The notes under the pieces: model-generated
Told to the model about the DNA's origin: nothing
The model's input: the letters and a program-made list of their open reading frames with translations, nothing else
The model's database searches: none
Program-made: the position numbers and the translations under genes
Shown here: piece by piece, positions 12,901-25,455 of the stretch
Layout of the letters: each line of letters begins with the position of its first letter
Position numbering within the stretch: position 1 is the first letter of the stretch
Assembly: GCA_004009845.1 (NCBI GenBank)
Contig: RMBW01000041.1
Coordinates: 186,001 to 250,000, forward strand
Reading direction: 5' to 3'
From: Davidsoniella eucalypti
Taxonomy: Eukaryota > Ascomycota > Sordariomycetes > Microascales > Ceratocystidaceae
Length of the DNA: 64,000 nucleotides

Positions 12901-13195
12901 TTGCCTAATCGACTGCCTGAAAACTGCCTGAAAGCTGCAGTGTTTTCCATCCCACTTCTCATATTTCGTTTTCTTGCGGTTGGTCTTTAAATCTAGGCTC
13001 CTGAACCACGACCTCCCCTTCCTCTTTCTTCCTTCATATTTTTCTCTCTGTTGTTCGAGCGATAGTGGCCTTCCTTATAGGACCAATAATAAAGCATTCA
13101 CTTGCTCCATATCCCGACTTTCTTTTAATTACTCCCACGCTTCTCTTTTTGTTTCTGTCCTTTTATCGAACCCTCGCCTAATAACCCCGACCACG
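9978..13195. other. Intergenic region between crz1 and scs7
   Basis: About 3.2 kb with no convincing ORF. It holds the TA microsatellite at 10201-10222, a CACGTG palindrome at 11416-11421 and many T-tracts. From 12728 to 13195 the sense strand lacks ATG and is pyrimidine-rich, so these 468 bp are the likely promoter/leader of scs7. Confidence 0.6.
10201..10222. repeat. TA dinucleotide microsatellite, 11 units
   Basis: A perfect run of eleven TA units about 220 bp downstream of the crz1 stop, in the 3' flank. Likely length-variable between strains. Confidence 0.95.
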
Positions 13196-14442
13196 ATGCC
13201 TGCCCGCACCTTACCAATCTTCAGCCGCGCCCAGGTCGAGTCGCATTCGACTGGTGAGTCATGCTACATGACTATTGGCAAGAACGTCTATGATGTGACC
13301 GATTTTGTCGAGGACCACCCAGGAGGTGCCGATCTTGTACTCGACTACGGCGGTAAGGATGTCACTGCCATCCTCAAAGACCCCGATTCCCACGTACACT
13401 CCGAGTCGGCATACGAGATTCTGGACGAGTGCTTAGTCGGCTTCGTTGCCGAGAAGGGAAGTCCCGAGGCCGTAGCTGCCGCCGCCGCCGCTGCTGCTGG
13501 AACCCCGATAGACGCCGATATGGTGTTCGAGGATGGCCGCTGGGTCCACGCGCGCACTGGTATGGCCACCGAGGACGACCTGGAGAAGGACACCGACATC
13601 AACGACGATTACAAGAAGCACAAGTTCCTGGATCTATCCAAGCCGTTGCTAATGCAGGTCTGGTTTGGTGGCTTCTCCAAACGCTTCTACTTGGACCAGG
13701 TTCACCGGCCGAGACATTTCAAGGGCGGTGCGTCGGCACCACTGTTCGGAAACTTCCTAGAGCCGCTTTCTTTGACGCCGTGGTGGGTGGTTCCCATGGT
13801 TTGGCTGCCGTGTGTAGCCTACGGCCTCTACATCTCCGCTGAAGGCCAGACAAGGAACTCTCTAGCCGGCCATTTCCTGTTTGGCTTTAGTCTTTGGTCA
13901 TTAATCGAATATGTGCTACACCGTTTCCTCTTCCACCTTGATGAGTAAGTTTTCCTCTCATCTGTCCGACAATGTTTTGATCCAGCCTGCCAAACACGGC
14001 AAGGCACACATTCGGTCTGAAGCTAACCAAACTCTCTTTCTCTCTGTACAGATGGCTTCCCGATAACCGCGTTGCTTTGACCCTCCACTTCCTACTCCAC
14101 GGCATCCACCACTACTTGCCTATGGACAAGTACCGCCTCGTAATGCCCCCGACGCTCTTCATCGCACTCGCTACACCATTCTACCGCCTTGCTCACGCCA
14201 TCTTCACATACGGCTGGGGCTGCGCTACGGCCGTTTTCTGCGGCGGCGTCTTCGGCTACGTCTGCTACGACTTAACCCACTACTTCCTGCACCACCAGAA
14301 CCTGCCGCTATGGTACAAGTCTCTCAAGAAGTACCACCTGGAGCACCACTTCCTCGACTACGAGAACGGCTTCGGCGTGACTACTCGCTTCTGGGACCGT
14401 GTCTTTGGCACAGAGTTGGTCGATCCCAAGAAAAGATCATAG
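13196..14442 (+). CDS. scs7: Sphingolipid fatty-acid 2-hydroxylase (ceramide hydroxylase) Scs7
   Basis: Exons 13196-13944 and 14052-14442, separated by a 107-bp intron with a GCTAAC branch, encode 379 residues, close to the 384 of yeast Scs7. The N-terminal third is a cytochrome b5 domain with the heme motif DHPGG (H41) and a second His-rich segment near residues 66-68. A linker contains a nine-alanine run (93-101). The C-terminal half is a fatty-acid hydroxylase domain with membrane segments and clustered histidines: EYVLHRFLFH (H242, H247), LHFLLHGIHH (H262-H270), then THYFLHH and KYHLEHHF, which bind the di-iron centre. It hydroxylates the C2 of very-long-chain fatty acids of ceramides in the ER. 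The ATG at 13196 starts directly before the b5 domain; an upstream in-frame extension begins with no conserved sequence and was excluded. Confidence 0.95.
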
Positions 14443-17400
14443 TAGGCAACTAATCCTAACAAATAGGCAGGGCCTTGTTCGGCAAATAATACTTGAGCAC
14501 AAAATCAAAAAATGGAAGAAAAAAAAAACATGAAATGAAATATACGAACTTGGCATGATTTCTAGGAGGGGTTTGTTTGTTGGTTTGTATTGCTGTGTTG
14601 TGTGCTTTAATACCGGCTGGATTCTTTTATTTTCACTGATCTGTCCTTTTTTATAATTACTTCTCCTTTCTCTCTTCGTCTTCTTCTTTACTCACTATCC
14701 TTATGATATGCGAGATGAAGTCTGTTTTAATACCCCCAATATACCAAGCAGTGAATTATTATCATCATTATCTTCTCCGTCCATTTGTTGTTCCGGACTG
14801 TCAGCACTCTATTGTATAAAATGTGATTGTTCGTGTATTTCTACCGATAGTCTCCGTACTTATGTAATAAATCCGATCCGATACGCATAACCTGCTATCA
14901 GAAGAATAGTTCCATATATCTACCGTGATAGTATGCCAAAAAGCACTCAACGAAGACACCCTCTCTTTTTTCTCTTACCCCTTCGACGGCTATGTGGCAT
15001 AGATCATTGCTATGTTTATCTAGTTGATCTATTACTTGTCTCAATCCAGCATCGCTACAACAGCCGGGCCACAGTACTTCACCGCATGTTTTGACAGATT
15101 ACTGAGAAAAAAGTCAGACTTGAGGTAGTATAGGGCGATGTCACAGTCAATATAACCCAAAGTCGAATTTTAGTTCCATTCGATGTTATCATTATTGGTG
15201 GTGTACCTGCATAGTTTATGCGTCAGAATCAGCACCTAACTACGCCAACGTCTTAATAATTTTCCTTTTCTCGTTTGTATCTCATTAAAATTCAACAACT
15301 TCATCCCAGTATAGGCGGGGTCTTGCGGCGTAGATGATAAGCTTTTTTTTCATCATCATCATTTGGCTTGCACAGAATCTACCATGTCTTTTTACTCCCA
15401 ATTCATCACGTCAAAGTCTTATTGTTTTCTGGGGCGGGGTGGCAAATTATGAACAATGTTGTGCGGTTACACGAATGAAAATTGTTCGTACACATATTTT
15501 ATATACGTTGAAATTATCGGTGATCCCAGGTAATATGACGATCTTTTTCGGTGGGCCTGTTCAAGGTGACATTGTTATTTAACCTTTTTTTAGTTTTCAT
15601 GTGTACTCGTACGCGACTCTCATGTTGATACCACCATATAACCCTTAGTAGTTTCATAGTCTGTACTTGCACAAGATGATATCCGTTAAAAGAAACTTGA
15701 GAATTCCGTGCAAGTCCTTTGTGATCTGACAGGAAGTGTTATATAAAACATAGCATAATCTAGTGGTGGATCCAGGTTAATATGAATCACGTCGCTTTGA
15801 AACTAAGTTGGAGAATATCGTGCATCTCGACACCTCAATGGTAATTACGGATGAGAAAAGGTTTTCTTCGCATATGTTTTATTTATATTCAACAACCGTA
15901 TCCCTGTAATTATATAATATCTTAAAGGATGGACGTCACTCACGCCTCAGCCTTGACAATGACGATATATGTCTTTGTTTAGACCCTAGGTAGCTTACCT
16001 GACCACCTGTTGCCCCAGGATGCCCAGATTTCCCAGATGGTCTTTTTGAATTCGAGAGTTCGTGCCGGGATTTTCAGAAAAATCAAGCCCCAAAAGAAGA
16101 AACTAACAAAAAAAAAAAAAAAAAAAAAAAAAAGGCCATGCTGAAGCTCGGGGTAGGTTATTGAATCTTTTTTTTATTGTGGGAGAAAATGCAACGACGA
16201 GGTTCCGCCACCTTACTGTAATTAGAATCGAAAAAAAAAAACCTGCTTTCTTCTTGGGAAATAAAAGCTCAAGCTGGGGTTGGGATTTTGGCTGTTTTTT
16301 GTCAAGCCTATCCCTGGTCATCTCTTTTTGTTACCGTCGAAGCCATTCGGGTGGGTGGGTAGGCCAAGGTAAGTGGCAACGTTCTAGGGATGGATGAGTA
16401 GGGAGGAAAGTTCTCTGCAAGTCTTTTCTATTTTATGCAGGTTTGGGCTCATCTTCCTAGCTAGTTCCATGCCTTCTTTTTGGCATATTTGTTCCGCATT
16501 TCATGGATCGGTTGCTTGGGGTTCTTTTATATTGGCACGAGGCAGTTGGCCAGTTTGAGATTGTTAGACGAAGATTCAGCGTCGCACATACGTCAAGGTT
16601 GAAATTGTCGGAGAACGGAAAGTCTATTAGTAGTAGCGCCAGTATGATCGACATTGACCAGAAGAATGGACTCACATTACTTTTAGCATTCTACGTCCTA
16701 ATTTTGCTGTCAAGTCACGAGAATCAGAGATGTAGAGAAGTAGCAAACACAAGGGTTACGACCCTAATATATACTCGCACAGAAAAGCCTTGGATATCGG
16801 AACAATTCGCTCGGTTCCCTTCCGATCGAATCATGGTACAATTGAAGAAGAGCAATAAATAGCGCCGGTACTTGTGCTAGTGATGCCCTGGCAGAGGGAT
16901 GGGAAGAGTTTTTATTCTTTTTGGGCAGATGTCACGTCAGCCAGCTAGCCAGACCAAATCGGTAGCAGAATGGATGGATGGATTTAGTAGACGGAAGAAC
17001 AAGACAGCGACAAGGCCTTGTTAGCTCTCCACCCCGTGCGGCACAGGGGGGGGGGAAAGAAACAAAGAGGGAATGGTCTTGGAGAAAAAGGCTTAAGCTT
17101 CTGGAATATACAACTACTGGTATGTACAGATATGTATGTACATATGCATTTATATCTGTATGCGCCTCGTTTGGCGAGTTGGTTGCACTTGAGAGCTTGT
17201 GATAGATTGACCTGTGCGTTTTCGCTTGTCTAGCTGGGCCATGGCTAGAGAGTTCGCGACGAACGGGGGTCACGGGAGAAGACAGAGAGTGTTTCATGTT
17301 GTAGTTTAGACGCGATTCATTGGCTGAGTTGGGTCTACATATAACACTACCAGGTCGACACAATAAGGTTTTTTTTAAATTTTTTTTTAATTTTTAATTT

Positions 17401-18118
17401 TTTTGTGTGTAGGAGGGCATGATTCTTCTGCCGGCGCGGACTTAACCCAGTGCTAGGATGCGCTGCCAACTTTGAACTGGAACTTGGGCTGCAGGCGACC
17501 GTTAACATCTCAGATAACCGGAATAGACGGTGCATGGCATTTTGTGCTTGTATTTTTGCCCGGTTCTGCTTATATATCTGTATGTACAAGTTCTTTGAAA
17601 GAAACGCTGCCATGATCCATTATGTATGTCTTGATAAGTGAGTGACTCCGTTCCATTCCGGGAGCAAGCTTCTGTTCCGCTAGAATCAATTGGCTGCCTA
17701 TTGTAGTCTTGTTTTTCCCGCTCATTTGTCTTTCCTTTTATCTTTGTTTTTTATTATTGTTACTATTTTTTGGCGATGGTTTTGACATGAATAGACCAAG
17801 GAATGTAGATTTGGCCACCGAAAAGCCATTGTATGTAGTTAAAAAAAAACAACAACAAGAAACCCGGGACTTGGGCCTGTGCTTCTCATGCCCATGGCCT
17901 GTCTGTTTGTTGCCCCAGACAAGAAGCACAAGTCGCGCTTGAAGGCCTGACATTCCGTGAAAATGCCAGCAAGTACATGATGGCGCGAAAAAACAAGCAT
18001 CGTCGCATCTTGTCGCCGGCAGCAGCAACTGCAACGCCTGCATAGAATTGACGGCGCTGCACCTGTGCGCGATGGCTCGCACAGGTGAATGGCCAAATCG
18101 GCGCATAGCTGACGAATG
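14443..18118. other. Gene-free region between scs7 and the psy2 leader
   Basis: About 3.7 kb without a recognisable gene. The longest ATG frame (16503-16862) matches no family I know and has no intron signals or domain. The stretch contains the A26 tract at 16108-16133, further A- and T-rich tracts around 16200-17400, and a palindrome-like cluster of TATGTACATATG words near 17120-17160. Confidence 0.55.
16108..16133. repeat. Homopolymer tract A26
   Basis: Twenty-six consecutive A on the plus strand in a gene-free stretch. It could be the tail of an old retroposed sequence, but no element body or flanking direct repeat was recognised. Confidence 0.9.
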
Positions 18119-19840
18119 TTTAGTACATATTTCGCGACGTGTTGTGTGTGGCCTGCCGATTTGGCTTGCTTAACTAATCGGCGCCGTAGAGCCCGTCACG
18201 GCTACCAGCAAAGTAGTTGCAGCTGCAAAAAAAAGAAAGAAACCGGCAATTGCTGAATTACAGCGTAGGTTGCCAGCCTGGACACGCGCTCTCCTGCTCT
18301 GTGGTGGGCGGAAGAGTGGAGTAGCAGGCCCAGCCCAGCCAAAGCCAAACGACAGCCAAAGCCAGACAAGTCGGCCAAGCAAAAGCAAAAAAAGCCAAGC
18401 ACAGCCAAAGCAACTTCGCTCCCATTTTCTCTTCGCCCTCCCTCTCTTCCTTTCCTTCCTCTCCTCCAACCACGAAAATCATCGGCGTTCTGTCTTGCCC
18501 ACTGTCGCCTGGTTGGTTCTCGTTTCCTGCATCATTGACTTGATTGCTCTTGTTTTCTCAGCCGCAATCGATTCGCTTTCTCGACCGTATTATCTTTATC
18601 TTCTACTGTATTGTATCTTATTTCGTCTTCGCCGTGTTTCTTCGCTTCTTCTTCTGCCTTCGTTCGACTGCCATCTGCCGCCCTTCTTCGGCTCTCTTCT
18701 TTTCCCTCTCCATCACCATCGCCATCGACCACGCTATCGTCGCCCTTTGCTTTACACACATCGCCGGGATCTGTGCCTTTTGCTGACTGGCTGGCTGGCT
18801 ATCCACTCGCATATTTGTTCGTCTTCAGCACATAGTATAGCCACCTGCTGCCTCTACTCATACTGTGGGTTTTCGCCGAGCCGGACGCCCTTTTGGACCT
18901 GGAATTGCGAAATAATCAGAAACCCCGAGACGCCCACCTTCAACCGCTTGCTACTACTGGTGTACCGAGTACACTATCATCGTCAGCAATATCCGTCTCT
19001 TCCAATCCGCCATATCAGTCACATCACGCCAACCCCCCCTCCCAAAACCCATCAGGCCGCATCGTTGTGAACAAAGCTTTGGCGATCGCGCGCGCTTCTC
19101 CCCTCTCCATCCACACCCACCATCACACGACTGCCCAAACCCAGGACCGCATTAACTGCCGAATCTTTTTCTTTCTTTTTCGGCTTCTAAACCACCATCG
19201 CGACCGTCTTCCTGCCGCCCAAAAAAAACACTTGATCCCGGAATCATTTTCTCTTCGCGTCGGCTTTTCATAAGCATCAGTCTTTCGCTCATTTAATCCC
19301 GTTGGCCACCATTATTATCATCACCCATAGTTTCCTCCATATCTTGGTCCCCCCCACACCAACGAGAAACCCAATTTTTCGACGCATCTCTTTCACCAAC
19401 GGTCCATAACTTCATCAACACCTCACTTCTCATAACAACAAACTTCACACATCCAAATCACCCATTCCTGGTTTCTCGTGTTCCTAGCTTTCTTAGTATA
19501 GCCTCGCACCAACTAATCCTCAATACCACGCCCGGTATCTCTCCAATCTCACTCTTCAAGTGCACGCACACGAGGCCTTGCAGACGGAAACTTCTGTGCG
19601 GCTTCAGCCTTCATTCTCAAAGTGGCGGCAGTAACAATCACTTACGCCGACGTCGTCTTTGACGAGCGCCTGTGCGAAGCGTCACCTTTGCCTACAGCCT
19701 TGGAACAAAATCAAACCCAGGATTACCATATAAACGCCGCATCCAGTCCCTTTTTGGACGATTCCAACATAGACGGAGCTCCTCCAGGTACTGACCTGAT
19801 TCAGGACTCATTCATCCCTGGATCGGTCACAGATTCGTTG
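18119..19840 (+). promoter_or_regulatory. 1.7-kb ATG-free leader of psy2
   Basis: No ATG is present on the sense strand from 18119 to the psy2 ATG at 19841 (the previous one is at 18116-18118). The part after 18420 is C/T-rich. The coding frame of psy2 is open upstream of 19841 only through non-ATG codons, and that extension does not look like the conserved family N-terminus. The run therefore fits a long scanned 5' leader, possibly preceded by the GCCAAR cluster acting as promoter. Confidence 0.6.
18338..18409 (+). repeat. Cluster of seven GCCAAA/GCCAAG-like hexamers
   Basis: GCCAAA occurs at 18338, 18344, 18355 and 18404, GCCAGA at 18361 and GCCAAG at 18374 and 18394. The cluster sits just upstream of the strongly C/T-rich part of the psy2 leader. 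GCCAAG fits the GCCARG consensus known for the fungal pH regulator PacC; whether it is bound here is unknown. Confidence 0.7.
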
Positions 19841-22800
19841 ATGATGGCACAGCTCATGCCTCAGCCAACGCCAGATAAAAAGCGAGTGAAGGTCTACGAA
19901 CTGCGGAATAATGACTGGTTTGACAGAGGAACTGGCTTCTGTTCTGCTAGCTTTGCCGAGGTATGTACTTCTTCTTGAAGGCTGCAGCAAACTAGCCTAT
20001 GTGCCTTTCAATTGGAAGTTAGCTAATTCAGTCTCTTCGCCACCTTTTAGCATAGCGACGACGTAAACGAAAGCGATCCACAAGTCACTGTCAAGTCCGA
20101 AGATGATCCCGACCATTGCATCTTATTAACTTCTATTACGAAAGAAGATGGCTTCCAAAAACAACAAGGTAGGTGCATACACGTATAATATCAGCCGATA
20201 AACCCGGTGTGATCATGTCACTAACTTGATTGCAGACACTCTTATTGTATGGACGGATCCTAGGACTGGAATTGACATGGCTCTCAGCTTCCAAGAAGCT
20301 GATGGATGTTCTATAATCTGGTAAGTTTCAACTTATTTGTATCTTGCGCATTAGCCCTTGTGGAATATGTCTCTAATTTTTTTTTTTTGCGACAGGAAAT
20401 TCATCAGCAGCATTCAATCAACGTTCCCGCCTGGTAAGACATTAACCTTCTATAATTCTCTATGCCCGAGACTGCAACTGCGATTTCAGATCGGCGTGCG
20501 CCACAGCAGTGCGCTGTCATTGATATCTATCGTCAAGGATACTAACAAATTGACTATAGACGACAACCTCGAAGATGACCTTGCTATGGAGTTGGTACCG
20601 CCTTCCATCTCTCTCCCACCACCAGAAGCTAGCTTGCTCCCTGATATCGAAAACACTATCCGTTTTCTCAGCAGCCAGCCAATAAACCGTGATAGTCTCA
20701 GCAAGTTCATCGTCGCAGAAGACTATCTGCCCAAGCTCATCGCTCTATTCCAAGAATCGGAAAAAAGAAAGTCACTTCCTGACTTGCATATGCTCTGCAA
20801 TATCATGAAACAAATCATCCTGTTGAACGAGAATCTCATTATTGAGAAGATGGTCACTAGCGAGTGCGTTTTCGGAGTGATCGGTGCCCTCGAGTACGAT
20901 CCAGACTTCCCCAGACAAAAAGCCAACCATCGCCAATGGCTTAACGGCCAAGGGAGATTTCGTGAGGTTGTCAAGATCGCCGATGAGCGCGTTGAGTGCA
21001 AGATCCATCAAACATACCGCCTCCAGTACCTCAAAGACGTGGTTCTGGCGCGTATCCTTGATGATGCTACCTTCTCTTGCCTTAACTCTCTGATCTTCTT
21101 CAACCAAGTCGAGATCGTTCAGCACATCCAGAATGACAACGTCATACTAAGCGACCTGTTCAGCGTGTTCAATCCATCAAGCTCTCTCGCTAACCGTCGT
21201 CGCGATGCTGTCATTTTCATTCAGCAGTGCTGCTCGATTGCTAAGAATTTGGAGCCCCCTGTTCGCCAGACTTTGTATAATAACTTCATTGCTCATGGCC
21301 TACTAAAGGTTGTTAACTATGGCCTCAAGCATCAAGATGTTTCCATCCGGGTTGGCGCAACTGACATTATGGTGTCAATGATTGACCATGATCCCCAAAT
21401 GGTGCGCGCTACGATGTATCGCCAAGTAAGTGATGGCCAGCTACCTCTGACTGATAGTCTCATCGAATTACTTTTGGTTGAGACTGATCTAGGCGTCAAG
21501 ACTCAGATATCAGACGCTATCAAAGTCCTTCTGGATACTGTTTATCAGAACCCTGCCCCTACATTCCCCAATCAAATGGCTCGCTTCAATCCTGATGTTG
21601 CCAATCAACTTCGACAAAGACCACCACCGTCTGAACCTCTACCACAGCAAGAGGAGTTCATCAGACGGTTTTACAATGGTTCTGCCGAGCGCCTATTCAA
21701 ACCCTTGATGGATATTGAGTCGAGACAAGATATGTCATTCACCTTGAACCAGGCCGCTCTATTCGGGTACTTGATCGACATCTTGATATTTTTCTTACGC
21801 CAACATAACCTGAGCAAGGATTTCGTCTTCAAGAATGATTTCACACATCGCTTGACAAAGCTTTTCAAAGCTAAAGAGAAGCACCTCAAGCTGATACCTA
21901 TCCGTTTGATCCGTCATATGCTGGGTATGCGCCAAGAGGTATGCATTGCCCATCTGAAAGCCCGAAATTCTTTCATGCCCATTCTTGAGCTTCTGCGCGA
22001 AACACTGCCTAGAGACAACTTGGTTAGCTCTGCATGCTTCGACGTATTCGATTTCATAAACAAGGAGAAACTGAACCCTATCGCCAAATATATCGTTGAG
22101 ACCCATCGCGATATCTTGGAAGCAGATAACATGAAGATCTATCCTGCTTTCCGCACAATGTGCTGTAACTACGATAATAGCAAAGCTTTCACTCAACCAC
22201 TTCCCATGAGTGAATACGAGAAAATCGTCAGCATGCTCTTCCCTTCGCATCAATCTCCAAACGCACTGTCAATGATGCCCGAAGCCTCGGATTCCATTCA
22301 GTCAATGGAGACCGAATATTGGAACATATCTGATAGTGATAACGAGAATGAGTTTGTAAGCTCTCCTCGTTCTAGAAGCAGCTCTATTCTTGCCAGCAAG
22401 CCCCTTGTTGACTACCACTCAGACGAGGATTCTGACGATAACATCGATATCGAAAATGTTGATCCTCATCAAACGCAAGAAGATATCGCTAATCAGGCTG
22501 TTGAAGGTCTACATAATCTTCAGGCTCAGGAGGAAACTGACGAGCAAGGTGAATCTCAAGCCTCAGACAATCAATCTGAAGATGGCGAGGCTGAGTTGGA
22601 AGAAGAAGTCAAGCCACAGTCATCAGTATCTGCCCCATCTGTTCTTACTCTTGAAGTATCAGCCGATGAATCTGCCATCGATGATAATGACATCTCCACA
22701 CCACCATCAGCATCATCAGAGGATGCGATAGACTTCACTCCTTCACCTAGTACCCCACCAGCCCAGACCGTCACACCCCCAGAACGGTCATCTGAAAAGC

Positions 22801-23006
22801 GGCCGCGCGATGATGACGATGAGGAGACAACTCCAACCATCACCAAACGCCGTCTTAGCAGGTCGTCTGTCTCATCGACTGGTAGTGTCAATATCCTACG
22901 TCGCAAGAAGACCTTTGGAGGCAAGTCTAGCAGTGGCTCTAAGATTGGCATGAACCATTCCCAATCGCCAGTCACAACAGGCTCCGGTAGCTCAGATACC
23001 GAGTAA
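19841..23006 (+). CDS. psy2: Serine/threonine protein phosphatase 4 regulatory subunit 3 (Psy2/SMEK)
   Basis: Five exons: 19841-19960, 20051-20168, 20236-20320, 20396-20433 and 20560-23006, giving 935 residues. The N-terminus has the family core RVKVYELRNNDWFDRGTGF, a PH-like domain ending in ALSFQEADGC, followed by the SMEK/HEAT-repeat region (for example RLQYLKDVVLARILDD). The C-terminal 200 residues are acidic and Ser-rich with a basic KRPRDDDDEE...KRRLSR nuclear-localisation-like end. It directs PP4 to substrates in DNA-damage recovery and cell-cycle control. Intron 4 (20434-20559) has a TACTAAC branch and a TATAG acceptor; it is 126 bp, stop-free and in phase. Removing it restores the family's PDDxLxDDLAM spacing, so I treat it as an intron. 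The start is the first ATG after the leader; a second ATG follows at once at 19844. Confidence 0.93.
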
Positions 23007-24111
23007 AATCATGCGAAGAAAGATCGAGACATGAAAGATGGGAAGAAGTATAAAAAGGGGTTCGAGTGTGTTATAATTCTTTTTTTTGCATATAGAGGTG
23101 GTACTTCACAGCGTAAAAAGACATCTGGTTGTCTTTTTTTTTTCATTCTTGTTTTGTTTCTCTCATCATTCATTCCACCTCATCTTCTCACTCACTCGCC
23201 CTCTAGCGGTTTCGACATCATTTTATAACTACAACCAACGTTCATCGGCATTCATCTTTACCAACTTTTTCAAAGCAGCCAAACCATCCTTCCTCCCTTA
23301 ACATTCTCTCTGCCATCATATCACAAGATTAAGAGACGAAATTCAAAGAAGAACAAAAAACACTCATAACAATAACGAATTGATGACATCTTTTTTTTTC
23401 TTTTTTTTCCCCTTTCTTCTCTAGACAGCTTACCAAAATATGGCTAAGTGTGTCATCTTTTATTTTTCTCTTGTGTACACAATTATTTTTTCCTCTTTCT
23501 TATTTTTTATATTCTTTTCACCAACAATATTTTACCACGTCACTTATTCTTTTTTGATACCATAACATGGTCTGTTTCGTTTTTTCCCCTATCCTTTTCT
23601 TCTCGGTCTACTTCTGATATCCACGTGTATATTTTCTATTTGCCCTTTTTTTCATTTAAAAAACAGAGATCTTTTCTCTCAATCTTTTCCTTTTCTTAAT
23701 GTGACATGTAGAATTCCTTTTTTTCTCTTTTTTTTTCCTTTTTTTTCTTGGGGGGGGAGGTTGTTTGTTTCCTTTCCTCCTTTTGGGAACGATACATAGG
23801 CTCATAGGCTTTCCATATATTCTGTTATTTCTGCAATATTTATATTTTATGTTCGTAACTCTCAGATAAAGAATTGCTATTAACTTGTATTACGTGGTAG
23901 GCAGAACATGTTTTTGATATGATGTTTTCTTTGTAGTTCATATATATTCATTTTGCCTATATGATTTTTATGTACAGAAAGACTAGAAGCATCATGCTAT
24001 ATTTAAAACAAAGACTTGTCAAGTCTATGTAGACTCGGTTCCCATAGGAGATTCCCTCTTTTTATGTATATAGCCTTAAATAATACGGAGAATGGGCTAA
24101 GGCTGCAGAGT
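23007..24111. other. Intergenic region between convergent psy2 and alg5
   Basis: Shared 3' flanks of two convergent genes. It is very T-rich on the plus strand (for example 23390-23760) with short G-run GGGGGGG near 23752. No ORF of note and no RNA gene were seen. Confidence 0.6.
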
Positions 24112-25455
24112 TCATGTCCTTAGTTCACGACGACTATAGACGCCCAGCGTCCAACTCAACCGCAACATACCTAGGCCCCAGGCCATCTTGATGCTATCCT
24201 TGACCAAATTGACCTTGCTGCCACTGACTTCATGCCAGTTGACAGGCACTTCGGCGACACGGATACCCTGAGTGGTACCGATGACGCTTCCATCCGGAGC
24301 GGTGATGGGGGCAGGCGGGGAAGATTCGGCCAGCATCAGCATCTCGATATCGAAGATCCAGCCTTCGGTACGCATGTATGGTACGATGTGCGGTAGTGAG
24401 GCACGCGTGAATAGCTTGAAGCCACATTGAGTGTCCTTGATACGCGAGGTAGCGGCAGGTGTGAGGATAGTCAGAACGAAGTGGAAGCCACGCATGAGGA
24501 AGTTTCGTAGAGCAGAGCGCTGTTATACAACTTTGTTAGTATGGGTTTATTACTAATACGAATCCAAACAAAAGAAACTACGAGTTGGTTTGTGTTGGAA
24601 AAGAAGCCAAGCAAGAATAGGAGATATTACCTTGAGGATCTCGGGGTTCTTCACCAAACGGGCACGACTACCAATGGCGATGCCGCGGTTAGCGCCATCG
24701 ACCACCTTGTCGACCGCCTGAACGAGTTTCTCTAAATCGCTAAACTTGGTTGCACCATCGGCATCCGCAAAGAGTACGTAAGCACCGCGCACATGTCTGA
24801 ATCCGTGCGTGACAGCACCGCCCTTTCCTCTGTTCTTTGCCAGTCGCACAATGCGCAACGCATCACCAAGATTATTGTCCTGGGCAAACTTGAGGGCAGT
24901 AGTAACGGTCTTGTCCTTGCTTCCGTCGTCGACAATGACGATCTCGTAGCCAGTGGGGAGCGTAGTAGAGGAAGAAGAGTTTGGTTTGGGACGGCCGTAG
25001 ACGTGGTCGAGGTATTCAACGGCTTCTTCGAGGGTGGGCAGGATGCGCTCTTCTTCGTTATAGGCAGGGAAGACAACGCTTATAGCGACTTCGGCACTAT
25101 CCAACGGTTCGTCTTCGGGAACGTAGAATTCGCCAATGTGGAAGTTTTGGCTTTGTAGATGACGATCGTCGGCAAGCCAAGCGTCGAACCAGCAGGGCAG
25201 CGGTGTTGGATCGGCAACGGGAGATTTCTTGGAGGATGTTGCGCAGATGTACTTCTTTTCGGACGCGAATGATAGGCGCGGCTTCCGATGTAAGAGGGGA
25301 AGCGCAAGAGGGACGCTAATTAGACCAATGGCTACCGCGGCGGCGCATGCGAGTAGAGCGAACGAGAAGCCGGAGAGCTGTAGAGCAAGTAGGGCGGAGA
25401 TGGAGCCAACCAGAATGGCGCCCCCAGAGAGCGAGGCCATGGAGGAGACAGACAT
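24112..25455 (-). CDS. alg5: Dolichyl-phosphate beta-glucosyltransferase Alg5
   Basis: Exons 25455-24631 and 24519-24112 (111-bp intron with a TACTAAC branch) encode 410 residues. A hydrophobic N-terminal segment (about residues 11-56) anchors it in the ER membrane. The family-2 glycosyltransferase domain follows: VVFPAYNEEE (130-136), IVDDGS (174-179), NRGKGGAVTHG, and the metal-binding ADADGAT (230-236), then DTQCGFKLF and a WIFDIEML segment in exon 2. It transfers glucose from UDP-glucose to dolichyl phosphate for N-glycan precursor assembly. The reading frame runs 17 codons upstream of 25455 but without ATG; an alternative start is 25440. The PAYNEEE/DTQCGFK pair separates Alg5 from dolichol-phosphate mannose synthase. 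Confidence 0.94.

Noticed and set aside
16503..16862. 119-codon ATG frame
   Set aside because: No recognisable family and no flanking signals; treated as noncoding.
18270..19070. 266-codon frame in the psy2 leader
   Set aside because: It starts at a non-ATG codon, is C/T-driven low complexity and has no recognisable motif.
20434..20475. Shorter intron in psy2 ending at the TTTCAG before ATCGGCG
   Set aside because: Joining there shifts the frame into an early stop and breaks the family alignment; the TATAG acceptor at 20559 keeps both.
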